DNA from: Halictus rubicundus
Taxonomy: Eukaryota > Arthropoda > Insecta > Hymenoptera > Halictidae
Assembly (NCBI RefSeq): GCF_050948215.1
Contig: NW_027489054.1
Location: 62,001-126,000, forward strand
Direction: 5' to 3'
Length of the DNA stretch: 64,000 bases
Shown here: piece by piece, positions 30,838 through 43,500 of the stretch
Numbering within the stretch: position 1 is the first letter of the stretch
How the letters are laid out: every line of letters begins with the position of its first letter
The notes under the pieces: generated by a model
Databases searched by the model: none
What the model was told of the DNA's origin: nothing
What the model saw: only the letters and a program-made list of their open reading frames with translations
Translations under genes and position numbers: made by a program

Positions 30838-32304
30838 ATAGAGGATAGGATAGGATAGAGGATAGGATATGATAGAGGATAGGATAGGATAGAAGATAGG
30901 ATAGGATAGATGATAGGATAGGATAGAGGATAGGATAAGATAGAGGATAAGATAGGATAGAGGATAGGATAGGATAGAGGATAGGATATGATAGAGGATA
31001 GGATAGGATAGAGGATAGGATAGGATAGAGGATAGTATAGGATAGATGACAGGATAGGATAGAGGATACGATATTGTAGTGGATAGGATAGGATAGAGGA
31101 TAGGATAGGATAGAGGATAGGATAGGATAGAGGATAGGATAGGATAGGATAGAGGATAGGATAGGATAGAGGATAGGATGGGATAGAGGATAGGATAGGA
31201 TAGGGGATAGGATAGGATAGAGGATAGGATAGGATAGAGGATAGGATAGGATAGATAATAGGATAGGATAGACGATAGGATAGGATAGAGGATAGGATAA
31301 GATAGAGGATAGGATAGGATAGATGATATTATAGGAAAGAGGAAAGGATATGATAGAGGATACGATATTGTAGTGGATAGGATAGGATAGAGGATAGGAT
31401 AGGATAGAGGATAGGATAGGATAGAGGATAGGATAGGATAGGATAGAGGATAGGATAGGATAGAGGATAGGATGGGATAGAGGATAGGATAGGATAGGGG
31501 ATAGGATAGGATAGAGGATAGGATAGGATAGAGGATAGGATCGGATAGAGGATAGGATAGGGGATTGGATAGAATAAAGGATAGGATAGGATAGAGGATA
31601 GGATAGAGGATAGGATAAGATAGATGATAAGATAGGATAGAGTATAGGATAGGATAGAGGATAGGATATGATAGAGGATAGGATAGGATAGAGGATAGGA
31701 TAGGATAGATGATAGGATAGGATAGAGGATAGGATAAGATAGAGGATAGTATCGGATAGAGGATAGGATAGGGGATTGGATAGGATAGAGGATAGGATAG
31801 GATAGAGGATAGGATACGATAGAGGATACGATAGGATAGGATAGAGGATAGGATAGGATAGAGGATAGGATAGGATAGAGGATAGGATAGGATAGGATAG
31901 AGGATAGGATAGGATAGAGGATATGATAGGATAGAGGATAGTATAGGATAGAGGATAGGATAGGATAGAGTATAGGATAGGATAGAGGATAGGATAGGAT
32001 AGAGGATAGGATATGATAGAGGATAGGATATGATAGAGGATAGGATAGGATAGAGGATAGGATAGGATAGATGATAGGATAGGATAGAGGATAGGATAAG
32101 ATAGAGGATAGGATAGGATAGAGGATAGGATAGGATAGAGGATAGGATCGGATAGAGGATAGGATAGGGGATTGGATAGAATAAAGGATAGGATAGGATA
32201 GAGGAAAGGATAGAGGATAGGATAAGATAGAGGATAGGATAGGATAGAGGATAGGATAGGATAGAGGATAGGATAGGATAGAGGATAGGATAAGATAGAG
32301 GATA

Positions 32305-34765
32305 GGATTGGATAGATGATATTATAGGAAAGAGGAAAGGATATGATAGAGGATACGATATTGTAGAGGATAGGATAGGATAGAGGATAGGATAGGATAG
32401 GATAGAGGATAGGATACGATAGAGGATACGATAGGATAGGATAGAGGATAGGATAGGATAGAGGATAGGATAGGATAGAGGATAGGATATGATAGTGGAT
32501 AGGATATGGTAGAGGATAGGATAGGATAGAGGATAGGATAGGATAGATGATAGGATAGGATAGAGGATAGGATAAGATAGAGGATAGGATAGGATAGAGG
32601 ATAGGATAGGATAGAGGATACGATAGGATAGGATAGAGGATAGGATACGATAGAGGATACGATAGGATAGGATAGAGGATAGGATAGGATAGAGGATAGG
32701 ATAGGATAGAGGATAGGATATGATAGTGGATAGGATATGGTAGAGGATAGGATAGGATAGAGGATAGGATAGGATAGATGATAGGATAGGATAGAGGATA
32801 GGATAAGATAGAGGATAGGATAGGATAGAGGATAGGATAGGATAGAGGATAGGATCGGATAGAGGATAGGATAGGGGATTGGATAGAATAAAGGATAGGA
32901 CAGGATAGTGGATAGGATAGAGGATAGGATAGAGGATAGGATAAGATAGAGGATAAGATAGGATAGAGTATAGGATAGGATAGAGGATAGGATATGATAG
33001 AGGATAGGATAGGATAGAGGATAGGATAGGATAGATGATAGGATAGGATAGAGGATAGGATAGGATAGGGTAGAGGGTAGGATAGGATAGAGGATAGGAT
33101 AGGATAGAGGATAGGATAGGATAGATGATAGGATATGATAGAGGATAGGATAGGATAGAAGATAGGATAGGATAGATGATAGGATAGGATAGAGGATAGG
33201 ATAAGATAGAGGATAAGATAGGATAGAGGTTAGGATAGGATAGAGGATAGGATATGATAGAGGATAGGATAGGATAGAGGATAGGATAGGATAGAGGATA
33301 GGATAGGATAGAGAATAGGATAGGATAGAGGATAGGATAGGATAGAGGATAGGACAGGACAGAGGATAGGATAGGATAGAGGATAGGATAGGATAGAGGA
33401 TACGATAGGAATGAGGATAGGATAGAGAATAGGATAGGATAGAGGATAGGGGATTGGATCGGATACAGGATAGGAGACGATAGAGGATAGGATAGTATAG
33501 AGGATAGGATAGGATAGAGGATAGGATAGGATAGAGGATAGGATACGATAGAGGGTACGATAGGATAGGATAGAGGATAGGATAGGTTAGAGGATAGGAT
33601 AGGATAGAGGATAGGATAGGATAGAGCATAGGATAGGATAGAGGATAGGATAGGATAGAGGATAGGATATGATAGAGGATAGGATAGGATAGAAGATAGG
33701 ATAGGATAGATGATAGGATAGGATAGAAGATAGGATAAGATAGAGGATAAGATAGGATAGAGGATAGGATAGGATAGAGGATAGGATATGATAGAGGATA
33801 GGATAGGATAGAGGATTGGATAGGGTAGAGGATAGGATAGGATAGAGGATAGGATAGGATAGAGGATAGGATAGGATAGAGGATACGATAGGATAGGATA
33901 GAGAATAGGATAGGATAGAGGATAGGACAGGACAGAGGATAGGATAGGATAGAGGATAGGATAGGATAGAGGATACGATAGGAATGAGGATAGGATAGAG
34001 AATAGGATAGGATAGAGGATAGGGGATTGGATCGGATACAGGATAGGAGACGATAGAGGATAGGATAGTATAGAGGATAGGATAGGATAGAGGATAGGAT
34101 AGGATAGAGGATAGGATACGATAGAGGGTACGATAGGATAGGATAGAGGATAGGATAGGTTAGAGGATAGGATAGGATAGAGGATAGGATAGGATAGAGG
34201 ATAGGATAGGATAGAGGATAGGATAGGATAGAGGATAGGATATGATAGAGGATAGGATAGGATAGAAGATAGGATAGGATAGATGATAGGATAGGATAGA
34301 AGATAGGATAAGATAGAGGATAAGATAGGATAGAGGATAGGATAGGATAGAGGATAGGATATGATAGAGGATAGGATAGGATAGAGGATTGGATAGGGTA
34401 GAGGATAGGATAGGATAGAGGATAGGATAGGATAGATGATAGGATAGGATAGAGGATAGGATAAGATAGAGGATAGGATAGGATAGAGGATAGGATCGGA
34501 TAGAGGATAGGATAGGATAGAGGATAGGATAGGATAGAGGATAGGATCGGATAGAGGATAGGATAGGGGATTGGATAGAATAAAGGATAGGATAGGATAG
34601 AGGATAGGATAGAGGATAGGATAAGATAGAGGATAAGATAGGATAGAGTATAGGATATGATAGAGGATAGGATAGGATAGAGGATAGGATAGGATAGAGG
34701 ATAGTATAGGATAGATGATAGGATAGGATAGAGGATAGGATAAGATAGAGGATAGGATAGGATAG
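32305..34765 (+). repeat. Segmental duplication X, left copy (~2.46 kb)
   Basis: Collinear with 35289-37664. The offset is 2984 bp up to about 32745 and 2899 bp from about 32874 onward, so the right copy lacks exactly 85 bp, five 17-bp units. Rare landmarks agree along the length: GGATTGG at 32305, GGACAGG near 32900, GGGTAGAGGG near 33068, GAGGTTAGG near 33230, two marker C blocks, and the GGATCGG/GGGGATTGG series near 34.5 kb. The copies part at about 34765, where this one switches to GAAGATAGG units. Confidence 0.85.
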
Positions 34766-35271
34766 AAGATAGGATAGGATAGATGATAGGATAGGATAGA
34801 AGATAGGATAGGATAGAGGATAGGATATGATAGAGGATAGGATAGGATAGAAGATAGGATAGGATAGAGGATAGGATAGGATAGAGGATACGATAGGAAT
34901 GAGGATAGGATAGAGAATAGGATAGGATAGAGGATAGGGGATTGGATCGGATACAGGATAGGAGACGATAGAGGATAGGATAGTATAGAGGATAGGATAG
35001 GATAGAGGATAGGATAGGATAGAGGATAGGATACGATAGAGGGTACGATAGGATAGGATAGAGGATAGGATAGGTTAGAGGATAGGATAGGATAGAGGAT
35101 AGGATAGGATAGAGCATAGGATAGGATAGAGGATAGGATAGGATAGAGGATAGGATATGATAGAGGATAGGATAGGATAGAAGATAGGATAGGATAGATG
35201 ATAGGATAGGATAGAAGATAGGATAAGATAGAGGATAAGATAGGATAGAGGATAGGATAGGATAGAGGATA
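34761..35271 (+). repeat. Segmental duplication Y, left copy (~0.51 kb)
   Basis: Collinear with 38102-38612 at a constant offset of 3341 bp. It begins at GATAGAAGATAGG, contains a marker C block (GGAATGAGG near 34898) and GAGCATAGG near 35114, and ends where the left copy enters an AAGATAGAGG/GGATTGG run. Confidence 0.8.
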
Positions 35272-35288
35272 GGATAAGATAGAGGATA

Positions 35289-37664
35289 GGATTGGATAGA
35301 TGATATTATAGGAAAGAGGAAAGGATATGATAGAGGATACGATATTGTAGAGGATAGGATAGGATAGAGGATAGGATAGGATAGGATAGAGGATAGGATA
35401 CGATAGAGGATACGATAGGATAGGATAGAGGATAGGATAGGATAGAGGATAGGATAGGATAGAGGATAGGATATGATAGTGGATAGGATATGGTAGAGGA
35501 TAGGATAGGATAGAGGATAGGATAGGATAGATGATAGGATAGGATAGAGGATAGGATAAGATAGAGGATAGGATAGGATAGAGGATAGGATAGGATAGAG
35601 GATACGATAGGATAGGATAGAGGATAGGATACGATAGAGGATACGATAGGATAGGATAGAGGATAGGATAGGATAGAGGATAGGATAGGATAGAGGATAG
35701 GATATGATAGTGGATAGGATATGGTAGAGGATAGGATAGGATAGAGGATAGGATCGGATAGAGGATAGGATAGGGGATTGGATAGAATAAAGGATAGGAC
35801 AGGATAGTGGATAGGATAGAGGATAGGATAGAGGATAGGATAAGATAGAGGATAAGATAGGATAGAGTATAGGATAGGATAGAGGATAGGATATGATAGA
35901 GGATAGGATAGGATAGAGGATAGGATAGGATAGATGATAGGATAGGATAGAGGATAGGATAGGATAGGGTAGAGGGTAGGATAGGATAGAGGATAGGATA
36001 GGATAGAGGATAGGATAGGATAGATGATAGGATATGATAGAGGATAGGATAGGATAGAAGATAGGATAGGATAGATGATAGGATAGGATAGAGGATAGGA
36101 TAAGATAGAGGATAAGATAGGATAGAGGTTAGGATAGGATAGAGGATAGGATATGATAGAGGATAGGATAGGATAGAGGATAGGATAGGATAGAGGATAG
36201 GATAGGATAGAGAATAGGATAGGATAGAGGATAGGATAGGATAGAGGATAGGACAGGACAGAGGATAGGATAGGATAGAGGATAGGATAGGATAGAGGAT
36301 ACGATAGGAATGAGGATAGGATAGAGAATAGGATAGGATAGAGGATAGGGGATTGGATCGGATACAGGATAGGAGACGATAGAGGATAGGATAGTATAGA
36401 GGATAGGATAGGATAGAGGATAGGATAGGATAGAGGATAGGATACGATAGAGGGTACGATAGGATAGGATAGAGGATAGGATAGGTTAGAGGATAGGATA
36501 GGATAGAGGATAGGATAGGATAGAGCATAGGATAGGATAGAGGATAGGATAGGATAGAGGATAGGATATGATAGAGGATAGGATAGGATAGAAGATAGGA
36601 TAGGATAGATGATAGGATAGGATAGAAGATAGGATAAGATAGAGGATAAGATAGGATAGAGGATAGGATAGGATAGAGGATAGGATATGATAGAGGATAG
36701 GATAGGATAGAGGATTGGATAGGGTAGAGGATAGGATAGGATAGAGGATAGGATAGGATAGAGGATAGGATAGGATAGAGGATACGATAGGATAGGATAG
36801 AGAATAGGATAGGATAGAGGATAGGACAGGACAGAGGATAGGATAGGATAGAGGATAGGATAGGATAGAGGATACGATAGGAATGAGGATAGGATAGAGA
36901 ATAGGATAGGATAGAGGATAGGGGATTGGATCGGATACAGGATAGGAGACGATAGAGGATAGGATAGTATAGAGGATAGGATAGGATAGAGGATAGGATA
37001 GGATAGAGGATAGGATACGATAGAGGGTACGATAGGATAGGATAGAGGATAGGATAGGTTAGAGGATAGGATAGGATAGAGGATAGGATAGGATAGAGGA
37101 TAGGATAGGATAGAGGATAGGATAGGATAGAGGATAGGATATGATAGAGGATAGGATAGGATAGAAGATAGGATAGGATAGATGATAGGATAGGATAGAA
37201 GATAGGATAAGATAGAGGATAAGATAGGATAGAGGATAGGATAGGATAGAGGATAGGATATGATAGAGGATAGGATAGGATAGAGGATTGGATAGGGTAG
37301 AGGATAGGATAGGATAGAGGATAGGATAGGATAGATGATAGGATAGGATAGAGGATAGGATAAGATAGAGGATAGGATAGGATAGAGGATAGGATCGGAT
37401 AGAGGATAGGATAGGATAGAGGATAGGATAGGATAGAGGATAGGATCGGATAGAGGATAGGATAGGGGATTGGATAGAATAAAGGATAGGATAGGATAGA
37501 GGATAGGATAGAGGATAGGATAAGATAGAGGATAAGATAGGATAGAGTATAGGATATGATAGAGGATAGGATAGGATAGAGGATAGGATAGGATAGAGGA
37601 TAGTATAGGATAGATGATAGGATAGGATAGAGGATAGGATAAGATAGAGGATAGGATAGGATAG
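35289..37664 (+). repeat. Segmental duplication X, right copy (~2.38 kb)
   Basis: This is the shorter partner of 32305-34765, lacking an 85-bp stretch (five units) just before the GGGGATTGG at 35773. It overlaps the left copy of duplication Z, so the region is a mosaic of nested duplications. Confidence 0.85.
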
Positions 37665-38030
37665 ATGATATTATAGGAAAGAGGAAAGGATATGATAGAG
37701 GATACGATATTGTAGAGGATAGGATAGGATAGAGGATAGGATAGGATAGAGGATAGGATAGGATAGAGGATAGGATAGGATAGAGGATAGGATAGGATAG
37801 ATAATAGGATAGGATAGATGATAGGATAGGATAGAGGATAGGATAAGATAGAGGATAGGATAGGATAGATGATATTATAGGAAAGAGGAAAGGATAGGAT
37901 AGAGGATACGATATTGTAGAGGATAGGATAGGATAGAGGATAGGATAGGATAGAGGATAGGATAGGATAGAGGATAGGATAGGATAGAGGATAGGATAGG
38001 ATAGAGGATAGGATAGGATAGAGGATAGGA
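36262..38030 (+). repeat. Segmental duplication Z, left copy (~1.77 kb)
   Basis: Collinear with 38192-39960 at a constant offset of 1930 bp. Line-by-line comparison showed only two substitutions: GGGTAG at 36722 against CGGTAG, and AGAGG at 37561 against AGATG. The match starts after the GGACAGGACAG unit at about 36255 and ends where the right copy gains a short irregular TAGGTAGG unit. Confidence 0.88.
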
Positions 38031-38101
38031 TGGGATAGAGGATAGGATAGGATAGAGGATAGGATAGGATAGAGGATAGGATATGATAGAGGATAGGATA
38101 G

Positions 38102-38612
38102 GATAGAAGATAGGATAGGATAGATGATAGGATAGGATAGAAGATAGGATAGGATAGAGGATAGGATATGATAGAGGATAGGATAGGATAGAAGATAGGA
38201 TAGGATAGAGGATAGGATAGGATAGAGGATACGATAGGAATGAGGATAGGATAGAGAATAGGATAGGATAGAGGATAGGGGATTGGATCGGATACAGGAT
38301 AGGAGACGATAGAGGATAGGATAGTATAGAGGATAGGATAGGATAGAGGATAGGATAGGATAGAGGATAGGATACGATAGAGGGTACGATAGGATAGGAT
38401 AGAGGATAGGATAGGTTAGAGGATAGGATAGGATAGAGGATAGGATAGGATAGAGCATAGGATAGGATAGAGGATAGGATAGGATAGAGGATAGGATATG
38501 ATAGAGGATAGGATAGGATAGAAGATAGGATAGGATAGATGATAGGATAGGATAGAAGATAGGATAAGATAGAGGATAAGATAGGATAGAGGATAGGATA
38601 GGATAGAGGATA
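38102..38612 (+). repeat. Segmental duplication Y, right copy (~0.51 kb)
   Basis: Partner of 34761-35271 at an offset of 3341 bp. Its right part lies inside the right copy of duplication Z, which shows that the Y and Z exchanges were overlapping events. Confidence 0.8.
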
Positions 38613-39960
38613 GGATATGATAGAGGATAGGATAGGATAGAGGATTGGATACGGTAGAGGATAGGATAGGATAGAGGATAGGATAGGATAGAGGATAGGA
38701 TAGGATAGAGGATACGATAGGATAGGATAGAGAATAGGATAGGATAGAGGATAGGACAGGACAGAGGATAGGATAGGATAGAGGATAGGATAGGATAGAG
38801 GATACGATAGGAATGAGGATAGGATAGAGAATAGGATAGGATAGAGGATAGGGGATTGGATCGGATACAGGATAGGAGACGATAGAGGATAGGATAGTAT
38901 AGAGGATAGGATAGGATAGAGGATAGGATAGGATAGAGGATAGGATACGATAGAGGGTACGATAGGATAGGATAGAGGATAGGATAGGTTAGAGGATAGG
39001 ATAGGATAGAGGATAGGATAGGATAGAGGATAGGATAGGATAGAGGATAGGATAGGATAGAGGATAGGATATGATAGAGGATAGGATAGGATAGAAGATA
39101 GGATAGGATAGATGATAGGATAGGATAGAAGATAGGATAAGATAGAGGATAAGATAGGATAGAGGATAGGATAGGATAGAGGATAGGATATGATAGAGGA
39201 TAGGATAGGATAGAGGATTGGATAGGGTAGAGGATAGGATAGGATAGAGGATAGGATAGGATAGATGATAGGATAGGATAGAGGATAGGATAAGATAGAG
39301 GATAGGATAGGATAGAGGATAGGATCGGATAGAGGATAGGATAGGATAGAGGATAGGATAGGATAGAGGATAGGATCGGATAGAGGATAGGATAGGGGAT
39401 TGGATAGAATAAAGGATAGGATAGGATAGAGGATAGGATAGAGGATAGGATAAGATAGAGGATAAGATAGGATAGAGTATAGGATATGATAGATGATAGG
39501 ATAGGATAGAGGATAGGATAGGATAGAGGATAGTATAGGATAGATGATAGGATAGGATAGAGGATAGGATAAGATAGAGGATAGGATAGGATAGATGATA
39601 TTATAGGAAAGAGGAAAGGATATGATAGAGGATACGATATTGTAGAGGATAGGATAGGATAGAGGATAGGATAGGATAGAGGATAGGATAGGATAGAGGA
39701 TAGGATAGGATAGAGGATAGGATAGGATAGATAATAGGATAGGATAGATGATAGGATAGGATAGAGGATAGGATAAGATAGAGGATAGGATAGGATAGAT
39801 GATATTATAGGAAAGAGGAAAGGATAGGATAGAGGATACGATATTGTAGAGGATAGGATAGGATAGAGGATAGGATAGGATAGAGGATAGGATAGGATAG
39901 AGGATAGGATAGGATAGAGGATAGGATAGGATAGAGGATAGGATAGGATAGAGGATAGGA
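38192..39960 (+). repeat. Segmental duplication Z, right copy (~1.77 kb)
   Basis: Partner of 36262-38030, with two visible substitutions. Its right end abuts the first clear single-base-scale indel of the array (TAGGTAGG at about 39961). Confidence 0.88.
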
Positions 39961-40577
39961 TAGGTAGGATAGAGGATAGGATGGGATAGAGGATAGGATA
40001 GGATAGAGGATAGGATAGGATAGAGGATAGGATAGGATAGAGGATAGGATCGGATAGAGGATAGGATAGGATAGAGGACTAGGATAGGATAGAGGATAGG
40101 ATCGGATAGAGGATAGGATAGGGGATTGGATAGAATAAAGGATAGGATAGGATAGAGGATAGGATAGAGGATAGGATAAGATAGAGGATAAGATAGGATA
40201 GAGTATAGGATAGGATAGAGGATAGGATATGATAGAGGATAGGATAGGATAGAGGATAGGATAGGATAGATGATAGGATAGGATAGAGGATAGGATAAGA
40301 TAGAGGATAGGATCGGATAGAGGATAGGATAGGGGATTGGATAGGATAGAGGATAGGATAGGATAGAGGATAGGATACGATAGAGGATACGATAGGATAG
40401 GATAGAGGATAGGATAGGATAGAGGATAGGATAGGATAGGATAGAGGATAGGATAGGATAGAGGATATGATAGGATAGAGGATAGTATAGGATAGAGGAT
40501 AGGATAGGATAGAGGATAGGAGAGGATAGAGGATAGGATAGGATAGAGGATAGGATATGATAGAGGATAGGGTATGA
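39802..40577 (+). repeat. Block B, copy 5
   Basis: The same ordered variant series as the other block B copies, but with small irregularities not seen in them: TAGGTAGG at about 39961 and GGACTAGG at about 40077. It ends at GGTATG near 40570. Confidence 0.75.
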
Positions 40578-43500
40578 TAGAGGATAGGATAGGATAGAGG
40601 ATAGGATATGATAGAGGATAGGATAGGATAGAAGATAGGATAGGATAGATGATAGGATAGGATAGAGGATAGGATAAGATAGAGGATAAGATAGGATAGA
40701 GGATAGGATAGGATAGAGGATAGGATATGATAGAGGATAGGATAGGATAGAGGATAGGATAGGATAGAGGATAGTATAGGATAGATGACAGGATAGGATA
40801 GAGGAATAGGATAAGATAGATGATAGGATAGGATAGATGATATAATAGGAAAGAGGAAAGGATATTATAGAGGATACGATATTGTAGTGGATAGGATAGG
40901 ATAGAGGATAGGATAGGATAGAGGATAGGATAGGATAGAGGATAGGATAGGATAGAGGATAGGATAGGATAGAGGATAGGATAGGATAGAGGATAGGATA
41001 GGATAGATAATAGGATAGGATAGGATAGAGGATAGGATAGGATAGAGGATAGGATGGGATAGAGGATAGGATAGGATAGGGGATAGGATAGGATAGAGGA
41101 TAGGATAGGATAGAGGATAGGATCGGATAGAGGATAGGATAGGGGATTGGATAGAATAAAGGATAGGATAGGATAGAGGATAGGATAGAGGATAGGATAA
41201 GATAGAGGATAAGATAGGATAGAGTATAGGATAGGATAGAGGATAGGATATGATAGAGGATAGGATAGGATAGAGGATAGGATAGGATAGATGATAGGAT
41301 AGGATAGAGGATAGGATAAGATAGAGGATAGTATCGGATAGAGGATAGGATAGGGGATTGGATAGGATAGAGGATAGGATAGGATAGAGGATAGGATACG
41401 ATAGAGGATACGATAGGGTAGGATAGAGGATAGGATAGGATAGAGGATAGGATAGGATAGGATAGAGGATAGGATAGGATAGAGGATATGATAGGATAGA
41501 GGATAGTATAGGATAGAGGATAGGATATGATAGAGGATAGGATATGATAGAGGATAGGATAGGATAGAGGATAGGATAGGATAGATGATAGGATAGGATA
41601 GAGGATAGGATAAGATAGAGGATAGGATAGGATAGAGGATAGGATAGGATAGAGGATAGGATCGGATAGAGGATAGGATAGGGGATTGGATAGAATAAAG
41701 GGATAGGATAGGATAGAGGAAAGGATAGAGGATAGGATAAGATAGAGGATAAGATAGGATAGAGTATAGGATAGGATAGAGGATAGTATAGGATAGAGGA
41801 TAGGATAGGATAGAGGATAGGATAGGATAGAGGATAGGATAGGATAGATGATAGGATAGGATAGAGGATAGGATAAGATAGAGGATAGGATTGGATAGAT
41901 GATATTATAGGAAAGAGGAAAGGATATGATAGAGGATACGATATTGTAGAGGATAGGATAGGATAGAGGATAGGATAGGATAGAGGATAGGATAGGATAG
42001 AGGATAGGATGGGATAGAGGATAGGATAGGATAGAGGATAGGATAGGATAGAGGATAGGATAGGATAGAGGATAGGATAGGGTAGAGGATAGGATAGGAT
42101 GGAGGATAGGATAGGATAGATGATACTATAGGATAGAGGATAGGATAATATAGAGGATAGGTTAGGATAGAGGAATGGATAGGGGATTGGATAGGATAGA
42201 GTATAGGACTAGGGTAGAGGATAGGATACGATAGAGGATACGATAGGATAGGATAGAGGATAGGATACGATAGAGGATACGATAGGATAGGATAGAGGAT
42301 AGGATAGGATAGAGGATAGGATAGGATAGAGGATAGGATAGGATAGAGGATAGGATATGATAGTGGATAGGATATGGTAGAGGATAGGATAGGATAGAGG
42401 ATAGGATAGGATAGATGATAGGATAGGATAGAGGATAGGATAAGATAGAGGATAGGATAGGATAGAGGATAGGATAGGATAGAGTATAGGATCGGATAGA
42501 GGATAGGATAGGGGATTGGATAGAATAAAGGATAGGATAGGATAGTGGATAGGATAGAGGATAGGATAGAGGATAGGATAAGATAGAGGATAAGATAGGA
42601 TAGAGTATAGGATAGGATAGAGGATAGGATATGATAGAGGATAGGATAGGATAGAGGATAGGATAGGATAGATGATAGGATAGGATAGAGGATAGGATAG
42701 GATAGGGTAGAGGGTAGGATAAGATAGAGGATAGTATCGGATAGAGGATAGGATAGGGGATTGGATAGGATAGAGGATAGGATAGGATAGAGGATAGGAT
42801 ACGATAGAGGATACGATAGGATAGGATAGAGGATAGGATAGGATAGAGGATAGGATAGGATAGGATAGAGGATAGGATAGAGGATAGGATAAGATAGAGG
42901 ATAAAGATAGGATAGAGTATAGGATAGGATAGAGGATAGGATATGATAGAGGATAGGATAGGATAGAGGATAGGATAGGATAGAGGATAGGATATGATAG
43001 AGGATAGGATAGGATAGAGGATAGGATAGGATAGATGATAGGATAGGATAGAGGATAGGATAAGATAGAGGATAGGATAGGATAGAGGATAGGATAGGAT
43101 AGAGGATAGGATCGGATAGAGGATAGGATAGGGGATTGGATAGAATAAAGGATAGGATAGGATAGAGGAAAGGATAGAGGATAGGATAAGATAGAGGATA
43201 AGATAGGATAGAGTATAGGATAGGATAGAGGATAGTATAGGATAGAGGATAGGATAGGATAGAGGATAGGATAGGATAGAGGATAGGATAGGATAGATGA
43301 TAGGATAGGATAGAGGATAGGATAAGATAGAGGATAGGATTGGATAGATGATATTATAGGAAGAGGAAAGGATATGATAGAGGATACGATATTGTAGAGG
43401 AGGGGATAGAAAGAGGATAGGATAGGATAGAGGATAGGATAGGATAGAGGATAGGATGGGATAGAGGATAGGATAGGATAGAGGATAGGATAGGATAGAG

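Larger units (their letters stand above)
2163..43400 (+). repeat. Marker A: dispersed ~50-bp variant with GGAAAGAGGAAAGG
   Basis: A variant run beginning GATATTATAGG, continuing with the all-purine GGAAAGAGGAAAGG and ending GATACGATATTGTAG recurs about 50 times. Approximate starts include 2163, 2333, 2743, 3433, 3961, 4873, 5087, 9911, 10127, 11071, 11794, 12550, 13180, 13920, 14234, 14660, 15287, 16128, 16513, 16690, 17486, 17691, 18688, 18890, 19390, 19590, 20090, 20298, 21315, 21500, 24552, 25610, 28820, 29126, 29330, 29812, 30106, 31326, 32318, 35302, 37664, 37868, 39598, 39802, 41900 and 43350. Neighbouring copies are often 170 bp (10 units) or 204 bp (12 units) apart. Sub-variants (GGAAAGCGG; GGATAGGATAG for GGATATGATAG) identify individual higher-order repeats. 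Positions were read by eye and are good to a few bases. Confidence 0.85.

Noticed and set aside
27112..36528. 3138-codon minus-strand open frame, and similar frames through satellite 1
   Set aside because: It is pure repeat with a 17-residue cycle, open in all three frames because the unit lacks stops. There is no start context, domain, intron structure or codon bias, and overlapping frames give the same peptide.
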